Position numbers and translations under genes: made by a program. From Clostridium sp. C2-6-12 (GTDB lineage Bacteria > Bacillota > Clostridia > Clostridiales > Clostridiaceae), in the NCBI RefSeq assembly GCF_009928485.1, contig NZ_JAABNP010000001.1:248001-312000 (forward strand): a stretch of DNA of 64,000 nucleotides, read 5' to 3'. This document shows, one piece after another, positions 16,162 to 24,578 of this stretch (position 1 is the stretch's first letter; the number at the start of each line of letters is the position of its first letter). The notes below the pieces were generated by a model, which ran no database searches, had not been told where the DNA came from, and worked only from the letters and a program-made list of their open reading frames with translations.

Positions 16162-18762
16162 ATGTTTAAAAGAGCAAATAAAGTAACAGCTTTAGTATTA
16201 GCTGCTGCATCAGTTATGTCAGTAGTACCAGCAATGGCTTCTACAAGATTAGGTGTTAAAGATGGACACATAAAAGGAGAAGCTTTCGCTTACGACAATG
16301 GAAAGTACATCTATGAAGGGTACAGAACAAACAGTGATGACAACGGGATCTATTACAATGATGGATCAACAGATAAAGAAAAGCAAAATGAAGATTTAAA
16401 AGACTATGAATTAACTTCTAAATATGGCACAAAATATGCTTATGCTAAAGATGGTAATGACCAATATTTAGTTGATTTAACAACAGGAAAAGTTGTTGAT
16501 AGTGAAACTCCAGAAGATAAAGCTGATGAAGTTAAGAGTAAATTAAGATCAGCTTTAAAGAAAACTGATAGATATGCATTAACTGGTAGCTGGGATACAG
16601 TTGACCTTGGAGACCAATATGCTGGAACTATCAAAAGTAGAGATGGTTACAACTTAAACATTTTTGGAAGCCAATTCGGAGATGTTTGGTACCAATATAC
16701 AGCTAAGGGTGACAAAAACAATGGAACAAACACAGGTTCTACAGTAGGAAACGTTGATACTGCTGCTAAATTCACTATACAATTACCATCAACAGTTCCA
16801 ACAACAGGAACATATAAAGTTGGTAATGGAGCATTCTTAACTTATCCTGCTACAACTACTAAAGCTGAATTTGCACAAAAAGTTGTTGCAGCATTAGTTG
16901 GAGATCCAGATTTTGCTTACAATGTTACTACAGATACAGGTGTATTTGATGTTACTACTATCAAATATGATGCAACTTTAAACCAAATCACAGGAACTGC
17001 TAAGAAAACTGGACATGTTGATGCAACTGTTGCTTTAAGCTATTACACAGTTGTAGACGGTCTTGGAGCTGGAGAAACAACTACAGGAGCTGCCGCTGGT
17101 TTAGCTTTAGATAAAGTTATTAAAGCAGAAGGTACACGATTACAAGTAGATGTTAAAGCTGCTAGAGATGCAGTAGCTGTTATAAAGGATTCAGATCCAG
17201 CAACATATGCTGCATATACAGCAAGATTAAATGCAATAGCAGTAATTGGAGATGAAGCACCACTTGGAGCAACAACTGTACAAGCAGTAAATACATTAGT
17301 AGCTAACCCAGCTATAGCAACTCTTTCTACTTATACAGATGCAGGAATAACAGGTGTTTCTGCTGATGGATCAGTATCAGGAACTATAAGTGTAGCAGTA
17401 GCAAATGCAGCATTAAAAACAGCAATTGCTAATGGAAAATTAGGTGATTCAGTATCAGATGCTTTTGCAAGACAAAAAGCAATTCAAGCTATAATCACTA
17501 ATGAAATAAGTAAAACTCAATCAAGCACAAAAGCTGTATTATACCTAGTAGATGGTAAAGTTGCTAGCAACGGTTCAATAGGATTAAGAGGAAGTTACAC
17601 TGGATTTGTTAACGAATCAGCTAAATATATTGATGCTTCAGCTACAGCTAACATGTATATATATAGCCAAGCTGCAAAGAAAACAGTAAAAGTTAAAGAA
17701 TTTGACAAAGCAAATCAAGATTACAATATCACTGTTACACTTGAAAATCTTTATGCATTAGATCAAGATAAAGATTATATCTATGCTTTAGCTAAAGTAG
17801 CAGTATCAGAAACAGGATATGCAGTAAATGAACAATACTTCATCCAAAAGATCTCAAAAGCTCAAGGAGATACTAAAGATGGTGCTTATCTTCCAAAGAG
17901 CGTTGATTCATATCAATTAGATAACAATACTATATACGATTGTGGTGATTCTAAGGTAGCATATAACTTCTTAGTAAATGGTACTGAAGATGGATTTACT
18001 TTCGAAAATATCAGAGTTAAAGATGGTAACTTATATATTACAGGAGCTAAAGACGATAACTCAGATCACGATAAAGTTAAAGTATTCAAAATTGTTTTAA
18101 AGAAAGACAAAATCGATACTCTAATTGGTGATAAACAAAAAGATGTAGATGTTTATATAGCTAAGAAAGATGGCGATAGTGACATAGATATCAGAGAAGG
18201 TTCATTAAAAGATGGAAAACCAATAGCATACGATGTTAATGGTAACACTTGGGTAATCGCTAAAGGAACTATCACTAAGTTTGATGGAACTGAAAAGAAA
18301 GAAATGTTCACTACAGATAGATCATTTGATCATTTAGATGTATATGACGACAAGAACTTACTTGCTTGGGATACAGAAAATGAAGTTTACACAACAGTTC
18401 AAGAAGGAACTAAGAAAACTCAAGATGAATCTACAGCAGTTGCTCCAGTAGTTGTAACTGGATGGGTTAAAGGAACAGATGGAACTTGGACATACAATGA
18501 TGCTGCAGGAAATAAAGTAGTTTCTAAATGGCTTAACCTTGGTGGAGCTTGGTACTACTTAAAAGCTGATGGAATCATGGCTACAGGTTGGTACAATGAC
18601 AATGGTACTTGGTACTACTTAAATCCATCATCAGGAGCTATGCAAACTGGTTGGTTAAATGACAATGGTACTTGGTACTACTTAGCAGGATCAGGAGCTA
18701 TGTTAAAGGATACAACTGTTGATGGTTACCAATTAGGATCATCAGGAGCTTGGATTAAGTAA
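16162..18762 (+). CDS. S-layer-like secreted wall protein, copy 1
   Basis: 866 residues. Signal peptide 1-26 (cleaved after PAMA). Residues 27-177 form a K/D/Y-rich domain beginning STRLGVKDGHIKGEAFAYDN. Residues 178-468 form an Ala/Thr/Val-rich central domain almost identical to that of the inverted paralog at 55280-58006. Residues 469-760 hold a further diverged domain, and about 765-866 GW/YY wall-binding repeats (WYNDNGTWYYLNPSSGAMQTGW). The strong promoter, strong ribosome site and codon choice fit an abundant surface protein. There is no SLH or CWB2 anchor; anchoring would be through the repeats. The S-layer role is inferred from size, signal, abundance cues and the neighbouring glycan genes. 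A terminator follows. Confidence 0.85.
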   Translation: MFKRANKVTALVLAAASVMSVVPAMASTRLGVKDGHIKGEAFAYDNGKYIYEGYRTNSDDNGIYYNDGSTDKEKQNEDLKDYELTSKYGTKYAYAKDGNDQYLVDLTTGKVVDSETPEDKADEVKSKLRSALKKTDRYALTGSWDTVDLGDQYAGTIKSRDGYNLNIFGSQFGDVWYQYTAKGDKNNGTNTGSTVGNVDTAAKFTIQLPSTVPTTGTYKVGNGAFLTYPATTTKAEFAQKVVAALVGDPDFAYNVTTDTGVFDVTTIKYDATLNQITGTAKKTGHVDATVALSYYTVVDGLGAGETTTGAAAGLALDKVIKAEGTRLQVDVKAARDAVAVIKDSDPATYAAYTARLNAIAVIGDEAPLGATTVQAVNTLVANPAIATLSTYTDAGITGVSADGSVSGTISVAVANAALKTAIANGKLGDSVSDAFARQKAIQAIITNEISKTQSSTKAVLYLVDGKVASNGSIGLRGSYTGFVNESAKYIDASATANMYIYSQAAKKTVKVKEFDKANQDYNITVTLENLYALDQDKDYIYALAKVAVSETGYAVNEQYFIQKISKAQGDTKDGAYLPKSVDSYQLDNNTIYDCGDSKVAYNFLVNGTEDGFTFENIRVKDGNLYITGAKDDNSDHDKVKVFKIVLKKDKIDTLIGDKQKDVDVYIAKKDGDSDIDIREGSLKDGKPIAYDVNGNTWVIAKGTITKFDGTEKKEMFTTDRSFDHLDVYDDKNLLAWDTENEVYTTVQEGTKKTQDESTAVAPVVVTGWVKGTDGTWTYNDAAGNKVVSKWLNLGGAWYYLKADGIMATGWYNDNGTWYYLNPSSGAMQTGWLNDNGTWYYLAGSGAMLKDTTVDGYQLGSSGAWIK
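16693..17565 (+). repeat. Near-identical tract shared with inverted S-layer-like paralog (arm 1)
   Basis: Codons 178-468 of this gene match codons 178-468 of the minus-strand paralog (56603-57475) with about four amino-acid differences. At DNA level, synonymous sites are also conserved: an 81-base stretch checked by eye from the GTTGATACTGCTGCT start was identical. Flanking codons differ much more. This is a large inverted repeat with arms about 39 kb apart. Confidence 0.85.
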
Positions 18763-18859
18763 GAATCTAAATCTTTGATTTAGTTATTCGAACTTACTCT
18801 GTGAGTGAAAAATTAAAAAATTAAAAAGTTTAAATCTAATTTAAGCTTATAATTAAATG

Positions 18860-18894
18860 AACAGGTGAGATTAGTTTTAATCTCACCTGTTTTA
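18860..18894 (+). terminator. Terminator of S-layer-like gene
   Basis: 14-base perfect stem AACAGGTGAGATTA (18860-18873) with TAATCTCACCTGTT (18878-18891), followed by TTTAAT. Confidence 0.85.
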
Positions 18895-18984
18895 ATAAAA
18901 AAAACTTTATTAATGATAAACCAAGGATAAAAAGTCAAATTAGCTTACCAATGTTTTTAAGTTAATTAAAAAGGAGAAGTAATA

Positions 18985-19935
18985 ATGAAAAAAAGAATTT
19001 TATCATCAATACTTACACTTTTTCTATTTATGGGAATACAAATTCCGGTGCAAGCAAAGGTATTAATTAAGGATGGTATCCCACAGGAAGCGAGTGTCAC
19101 TATTGATACATATAGAGCAGATGGATGGGGCGCATATCCAGATTATCATGTACAAAACGCAAATCCATCAATTTGGGTGTCTCAATTTAATACAGGTAAA
19201 AATTCACTTAACAACTGTTTACCTGCGTGTACAAAAATGCTTGCAAATACTAAAAATGTTCTAAGTGACAAATCTGTGGAAGCAATATCGAATGATGGTG
19301 TATACTTGGGAACTGTAAGCACAATGATGGAGTATTTAAAACCTTATGAATTTAATTCCCAGTTTATATATGGTGATGGAAAAGATATAAAGCGTTACTT
19401 GGATTGGGGTAATATAATAGCGATTCCTACACTTGTACATGCGAGATTATGTATAGGATATGCAACAAGAGGAGATAAAGTATGGTTTGAAGTTTTAGAT
19501 CCTGCAAATAACAGTATAGATACAGGCCATCAGTGGATACCACAAGATGAGATTGGGATTGGATTTGCAATAACAAATACAAATGCAGCTACTAAATGGG
19601 ATTTTAGTTATAAACTATCTGATGGAACTATAAAAAGTGCTACAGGATTCTATAATTCACTATATTATTATGTTCCTAAAAAAGTTGTAGATGAATTGTT
19701 GCCACAAGATAAAAGTCAAGAATCAATATACGCCAATATAATTTTACCTGGAATGAATAAAGAAACAACAAAAGAAAATACAATAACTAACATTACTAAT
19801 GTAGATGGAACTATTTATTCGAAAATTGGAAACGATGTATATGTGGCATATGATTTTTATAGTGATGAAAAGTTACAAAATGAAGGAAATATAGTCTCTG
19901 TAAAGGGAGTATATAATACAACAAAGGCAGCATAA
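18985..19935 (+). CDS. Secreted C39-like cysteine peptidase candidate
   Basis: 316 residues with a signal peptide (1 to about 24, QIPVQA). The region NNCLPACTKML near residues 76-86 resembles the catalytic-Cys loop of papain-like C39-type peptidases. It is followed by IPTLVHARLCIGYATRGD (candidate His) and FEVLDPAN (candidate Asp), in the right order and spacing. The C-terminal third (about 235-316) is a separate polar domain with no match I know. No wall repeats, unlike its neighbours. It may process or crosslink neighbouring surface proteins; this is only a context guess. AAAGGAG lies 9 bases before the start, and it sits between the S-layer-like gene and a wall-binding paralog. Confidence 0.65.
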   Translation: MKKRILSSILTLFLFMGIQIPVQAKVLIKDGIPQEASVTIDTYRADGWGAYPDYHVQNANPSIWVSQFNTGKNSLNNCLPACTKMLANTKNVLSDKSVEAISNDGVYLGTVSTMMEYLKPYEFNSQFIYGDGKDIKRYLDWGNIIAIPTLVHARLCIGYATRGDKVWFEVLDPANNSIDTGHQWIPQDEIGIGFAITNTNAATKWDFSYKLSDGTIKSATGFYNSLYYYVPKKVVDELLPQDKSQESIYANIILPGMNKETTKENTITNITNVDGTIYSKIGNDVYVAYDFYSDEKLQNEGNIVSVKGVYNTTKAA

Positions 19936-20031
19936 ACAAATATTTAAAAATAAATAGAAATTTACTTTTAGACTTAGAATAAAAATTATTGTGGGTTAAA
20001 AAATAAATAATAAAATGTGGGGGGATAGATT

Positions 20032-21498
20032 ATGCATAAATCAATAAAGCGTGTAATTGCATGTACTCTTGCAATTGCATCAATTTCGGCGGTTGCTCCA
20101 ATTAAAAGTATGGATCTAATGATTACTAAAGCTTATGCATCAGATTCAAGTAAGGCTTATTTAAGTGATATAGATGTAAATCATGGAAGTCTTAGTTTTT
20201 CAAAAACTGATACTTCTTATACAGTAAGAGTTGGAAGTTCAGTAGATGATATTCGTATTGATACTAGTGCAGATAGTGATTATGAAGTAACTATTGATGG
20301 ATATACTGGAGATTCACATACAGTAGATTTATCTAAAGGCGATAATAGAATTAGAATAAAAGTTAGGGATAAAACAGGAACTAAAGATCCTACAACTTAT
20401 TATCTAAATGTTATAAGAGGATATTCATCAGATCGTTATGATCGTGATTACCGTTATGATGATGATTATTATGATGATGATTATTATGATGATAATATAT
20501 ATTTAGATAATATTACAGTTAATCAAGGAACTTTGAATTTTTACAAAGGCACCTCTACGTATACAGTAAATGTTGATTCGTCTGTAAATGAAATAACTAT
20601 TAGAGCTGTACCTGAATATAGTCGTGATACTGTTAGTATAGATGGAAATATTGTAGATGAAGATGATAATTATAAAAGAACTGTAAGTTTAAATCAAGGA
20701 ACTAATGTTATAATATTATCTGTTCAAGATGATGATAATGAAAAGAGAAATTATAGGATATACGTAAATAGAGGTGTAGCGTCAAATACTACAACTTCTG
20801 GGAAAATAGATACGGAGCAAGATTCTATTTATTTAGATAATTTACTTATAGATAATGGGAATAAACCAATTTATTTTAATAGAAGAGTAACTTCATATGA
20901 TGTAAATGTTGATAGCGCTTGTAGTGAAATCATAATAAAGGCAGAACCTGAAGATTCTGGAGATGTAGTTAGAGTTAATGATGATAGAGTTGATTCTTAT
21001 TACAGAAAAATAGTTAAATTAAATGAAGGAAAAAATGAAATTAAAGTAAAGATATCAAATGAAGATGATTCTTTTAGCGACAATCGTGATTATAAAGATA
21101 ATTACAAAAAAAGGACATATACAATAAATGTATATAGAGGAAGTAAAAATACATCTACAAATACAAACTCAAATAATGTAACAGTGAAGACTAATCAATG
21201 GGTAAATGTCATGGGAAGATGGCAATATAATGACTCAATAGGAAATGCTTTAATAAGTACTTGGTTTAATGATAGAACTAATGGAAAAGTATATTACTTA
21301 GATTCGCAAGGATATATGGCTACAGGTTGGTTAAGCTTAAATGGAGCGTGGTACTATTTAGATGAGAGTAATGGAGCAAGACAAAATGGTTGGAAACAAA
21401 TAAATGGAAAATGGTATTATTTAGATGCAGAAGGAAAGATGGCATCTAATACAACTGTAGGTGGTTATAAGCTTGGTGCTGATGGAGCATTAGTATAG
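20032..21498 (+). CDS. Secreted wall-binding protein with three cadherin-like domains (paralog F)
   Basis: 488 residues. Signal peptide 1 to about 36 (TKAYAS). Cadherin-like sandwiches lie at about 38-128, 155-247 and 263-370. Between the first two is a linker of mostly Asp and Tyr with some Arg (residues about 130-152, alternating DDDYYDDD-like runs), which is unusual and may bind Ca2+. GW/YY wall repeats run from about 385 to the end. Same architecture as paralog E but separated from the tandem group by the S-layer-like and C39-like genes. GGGGGGAT is the ribosome site. Confidence 0.88.
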   Translation: MHKSIKRVIACTLAIASISAVAPIKSMDLMITKAYASDSSKAYLSDIDVNHGSLSFSKTDTSYTVRVGSSVDDIRIDTSADSDYEVTIDGYTGDSHTVDLSKGDNRIRIKVRDKTGTKDPTTYYLNVIRGYSSDRYDRDYRYDDDYYDDDYYDDNIYLDNITVNQGTLNFYKGTSTYTVNVDSSVNEITIRAVPEYSRDTVSIDGNIVDEDDNYKRTVSLNQGTNVIILSVQDDDNEKRNYRIYVNRGVASNTTTSGKIDTEQDSIYLDNLLIDNGNKPIYFNRRVTSYDVNVDSACSEIIIKAEPEDSGDVVRVNDDRVDSYYRKIVKLNEGKNEIKVKISNEDDSFSDNRDYKDNYKKRTYTINVYRGSKNTSTNTNSNNVTVKTNQWVNVMGRWQYNDSIGNALISTWFNDRTNGKVYYLDSQGYMATGWLSLNGAWYYLDESNGARQNGWKQINGKWYYLDAEGKMASNTTVGGYKLGADGALV

Positions 21499-21526
21499 GA
21501 AAAATTTACTATAAAAATAAAATTAT

Positions 21527-21570
21527 TTTGGCTATCATACTAATTATTAGTTTGATAGCCAAAGTTTTTT
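21527..21570. terminator. Bidirectional terminator between convergent genes
   Basis: 18-base stem TTTGGCTATCATACTAAT (21527-21544) with ATTAGTTTGATAGCCAAA (21546-21563), one mismatch, then GTTTTTT on the plus side. It separates paralog F from the leftward glycan operon. Confidence 0.88.
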
Positions 21571-21584
21571 AAAAGTTAAATTCA

Positions 21585-23426
21585 CTATTTATTCTTATTG
21601 AGTTTCGTTCTGTTAATATAGTTAATTGCAATTCCGCTACCTAAAATTATCCAAAAGATAGGAGCAACACTTATAACTGAATCATTGAAGATTCCAGCAA
21701 ATAAATATCCAATAACACCTAAGCAAGCGGCAACACCGAGAATTTGAGGCTTTTCATAGAAATCTTTTCTTGAGTATAATCTTAAGCTATCAACAATGTA
21801 AAGAATCATGATAACTAGAAAAGCTAATAATGCAATTACTCCTTCGTTTAAGGCTATTTGCAAATATAGATTATGTGGTTTATCAACAATCATACCAGTA
21901 GTACCATAAGCATAATATTTACCTATTAAATCATTTTGAGGGAATTTGAAAGCAAAAGTATCGGGTCCTCCACCTAAGATTATATTGTTTTTAACCAAAG
22001 GAAATGTTCTGGACCAAATATATCCTCTTGCAGAACCAAGTCTTTCTTTTCCTTTAAAGCCAAATGTGTCAGGAGTTGCTAAATCTAAATCTTTTATATT
22101 TGCCGGACTTACTAGGTGTATAGTTCCATCCTTTTTTAAATTAAATGTAAACTGTCCTTTGCCATCAACTAATAAGATGAGTGCGTCAGGAGTAGTTGAG
22201 GATTTTGTAAGTCTAGCCATTTGAAAAGAAATGTTTTTGAATGCTTCGTCATTCATCTTATAGTCAGCGTTCGTTTTAATATAGCTTATTGGTTCGTCTT
22301 TAGAATTTTTAAATATATAATTACCATTTTCGTAAGTTATTTTAATAACTTCATTAGGTAATATAACTTCAGTAGTTTTGCCATCATACTTTATATCTGA
22401 AACAGGTACATGTTCTTTGTAATTAAAATCGCTGGTATCTTTAAATATACTTAATGAATCACTTACTAAACCAGGAAGTCTTTCAAAAATTGCTCCCTTA
22501 GTTGCAAAATTAAGTCCACCAACTATGATTAATATAGTAATAAAAAATATTAAAAGAGTTTTCTTTTTTTCGATTATTTGTTTCCAAAAAATAATTACAG
22601 AAAAAATAGTAGAAACTGCAATACCAATGATACCAGCACGGGAAGTACTTCCAAATAAAAGCCATAAAGAAAGTAAAGTTCCTATCCCTAATTGTATTTT
22701 ATACAGAATATCTTCATCTTCGAATATTGTTAATAAAAGTAGAATTGGAAAGACGATAGCAACAAAACTACCAACGTAATTATAGTGATATAGAGTACCA
22801 TATAACTTTCCGGCTTCATACAGTAAATCTAATTTGTTGTTAGAATCACCAGTAACAATTAAAGCAGCTATGCTAGTTTTCATTAAGTCTTGTCCGGCAT
22901 ATTGAAAAAAACCTAAGAAAGCATTAATATAAACTAAAATTAGTATGGGAGTACTTATACACTTGTAATTGTCAGCATTTTTAAAAGTGTATATTGAATA
23001 AACAAATAAAATTATGTAACAAGTAATTGTAATAAATCCTTCTGCCCGATCAAAAATCCCCCAAAGAGCTACTTCCTTATATGAAGAAAATATCGTCGAG
23101 AGTAGAGTGAATAGCCAGAATACTCCTGATGCAATTAGGAGTAAATTTATAGTTCTATCTTTTTTCTCAAATATTTTTTTAAAGAAGGTTATACTAATGC
23201 CTATTAAAACAATACAAAAAATCATTAATAATAAAGATTTCTTTTGAGAAAACAAATCACTGCTTGCCTTAATAGTACCAAATAATTTAACAGTATTTTC
23301 TTCAGGTGGATCAAGAATGGTAGCTCGAACAATTAAAGGAACAATTCCCAGTATAAAAGCAACTGGAAAAAAGAAATTAACATTTTTTTTCTTGAGAATT
23401 TTATTGATATTTTCCAACTTTAACAC
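21585..23426 (-). CDS. O-antigen ligase/polymerase-like membrane protein
   Basis: 613 residues, about 12 membrane helices, Wzy_C/WaaL type (PF04932). Family marks are GSTSRAG near residues 259-265 and the extracytoplasmic loop with RLGSARGYIWSRTFPL and DKPHNLYLQ (about 515-523, the conserved His). Such proteins transfer or polymerise undecaprenyl-linked glycans outside the membrane. Its position with an initiating transferase and near an ABC exporter suggests a ligase step onto a surface acceptor. The large loop carries an added beta-rich insertion (about 320-460). Start: GTG 23426 lies only 1-2 bases from AGGA; TTG 23417 has better spacing. Last gene of a three-gene leftward operon. Confidence 0.85.
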   Translation of the reverse strand: MLKLENINKILKKKNVNFFFPVAFILGIVPLIVRATILDPPEENTVKLFGTIKASSDLFSQKKSLLLMIFCIVLIGISITFFKKIFEKKDRTINLLLIASGVFWLFTLLSTIFSSYKEVALWGIFDRAEGFITITCYIILFVYSIYTFKNADNYKCISTPILILVYINAFLGFFQYAGQDLMKTSIAALIVTGDSNNKLDLLYEAGKLYGTLYHYNYVGSFVAIVFPILLLLTIFEDEDILYKIQLGIGTLLSLWLLFGSTSRAGIIGIAVSTIFSVIIFWKQIIEKKKTLLIFFITILIIVGGLNFATKGAIFERLPGLVSDSLSIFKDTSDFNYKEHVPVSDIKYDGKTTEVILPNEVIKITYENGNYIFKNSKDEPISYIKTNADYKMNDEAFKNISFQMARLTKSSTTPDALILLVDGKGQFTFNLKKDGTIHLVSPANIKDLDLATPDTFGFKGKERLGSARGYIWSRTFPLVKNNIILGGGPDTFAFKFPQNDLIGKYYAYGTTGMIVDKPHNLYLQIALNEGVIALLAFLVIMILYIVDSLRLYSRKDFYEKPQILGVAACLGVIGYLFAGIFNDSVISVAPIFWIILGSGIAINYINRTKLNKNK

Positions 23427-23576
23427 ATCCTAGTTTTTTATTTTTTATAAGATATAAACTTATAAATCATTTATATCTTCTTGTAAATTAATCAAATTAC
23501 AAATATGTAATATTATATCATTCTCAAAAGTCTATTGCAATTTATGATTAAGGGGCTTTACCCTTATGGAAAATAG

Positions 23577-23608
23577 TATAGCGCATGCAGAAACATGCAT
23601 GCGCTATA
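23577..23608 (-). terminator. Hairpin after the leftward glycosyltransferase gene
   Basis: 13-base perfect stem TATAGCGCATGCA / TGCATGCGCTATA with a 6-base loop, 33 bases after the stop of the gene at 23641. The T-run on the minus strand is weak (CTATTTTCC), so termination may be partial. Confidence 0.55.
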
Positions 23609-23640
23609 TTGATTCTTATAACATTAAAGAAACAGAAACT

Positions 23641-24513
23641 CTATTTCTTAAAGGCATTTTTCATAATTTCTAATAAATATTTTAACCAAATACCAATATA
23701 AACAAGTGAAGTTACAGCAAAGTTATACTTTTTACAATAATGTTTTTTGTAGAATATCCACATAGCATTATGAAAATCATGTATGACTTTAGTCCTTTTC
23801 TTTTTAGAACTGCCGCCTTTATGGTGGATAATACGTGCTTTTGGATAGTAAATTATTTTATAACCACCTTTTTTGATGCGATAGCATAAATCGATATCTT
23901 CACCATACATAAAGAAATCCTCGTCAAGTAATCCAATGTCATCAAGAGCAGATTTAGGCATGAGCATAAATGCACCTGTAAGGCAGTCAACTTCGCCTAT
24001 ATCATCTTCGTGTAAATTAAGAGCATTATATTCACCGTATTTTATTGGATCTCTTTTATAAAGTTTTAGCAAATAATGAAGAGAAGCTTTAGGCGTTGGG
24101 AAACCTCTCTTGCAGGCATGATCAAGATTTCCGTCTGCTAATTCTACCTTGCATCCTAAAGCACCAATATTTTGATTGTGCTCTAGATAATCAAGACAGA
24201 GTTCTAAACAATCGCCCTTGATTACCGTATCAGAATTTAATAGCAATATATATTCTCCTTTAGCTTTTTTGATACCTATATTATTAGCTTTTGAAAAACC
24301 TAGATTAGCTTTATTTATATGTATCTGCAAAATTTGTTTTGATATTATAGTGGCAAAGTTTTCTTTTAAGTTTTCAATACTATTATCGCTAGAGGCATTA
24401 TCAATTAATAAGATTTCGTATTGAAAAGTATGTTCTTTTAGAATTATTGAATCTATGGTTTGTTTTGTAAGAGCATAAGTATTGTAATTTACAATGATAA
24501 TAGATAACTTCAT
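23641..24513 (-). CDS. Glycosyltransferase family 2, WbbL-like (rhamnosyltransferase candidate)
   Basis: 290 residues, GT-A fold. The N-terminal nucleotide-binding pattern is LSIIIVNYNTYALTKQTIDS and IDNASSDNS; the metal site is in LLNSDT (NSD); later CLTGAFMLMP and FFMYGEDIDLCYR are the acceptor/catalytic elements of WbbL-type enzymes. A hydrophobic C-terminal helix suggests membrane association. Likely adds L-rhamnose from dTDP-rhamnose (made by the genes at 26.4-29.8 kb) to the lipid-linked primer; the sugar is inferred from family and context. AAGGAG ribosome site. Middle gene of the leftward operon. Confidence 0.88.
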   Translation of the reverse strand: MKLSIIIVNYNTYALTKQTIDSIILKEHTFQYEILLIDNASSDNSIENLKENFATIISKQILQIHINKANLGFSKANNIGIKKAKGEYILLLNSDTVIKGDCLELCLDYLEHNQNIGALGCKVELADGNLDHACKRGFPTPKASLHYLLKLYKRDPIKYGEYNALNLHEDDIGEVDCLTGAFMLMPKSALDDIGLLDEDFFMYGEDIDLCYRIKKGGYKIIYYPKARIIHHKGGSSKKKRTKVIHDFHNAMWIFYKKHYCKKYNFAVTSLVYIGIWLKYLLEIMKNAFKK

Positions 24514-24578
24514 TTTTTTCTCCTTCTTTTCAATGGCTAATTAATAATAGAAAGTTTGCAATTATCCATTGTCTAGCG

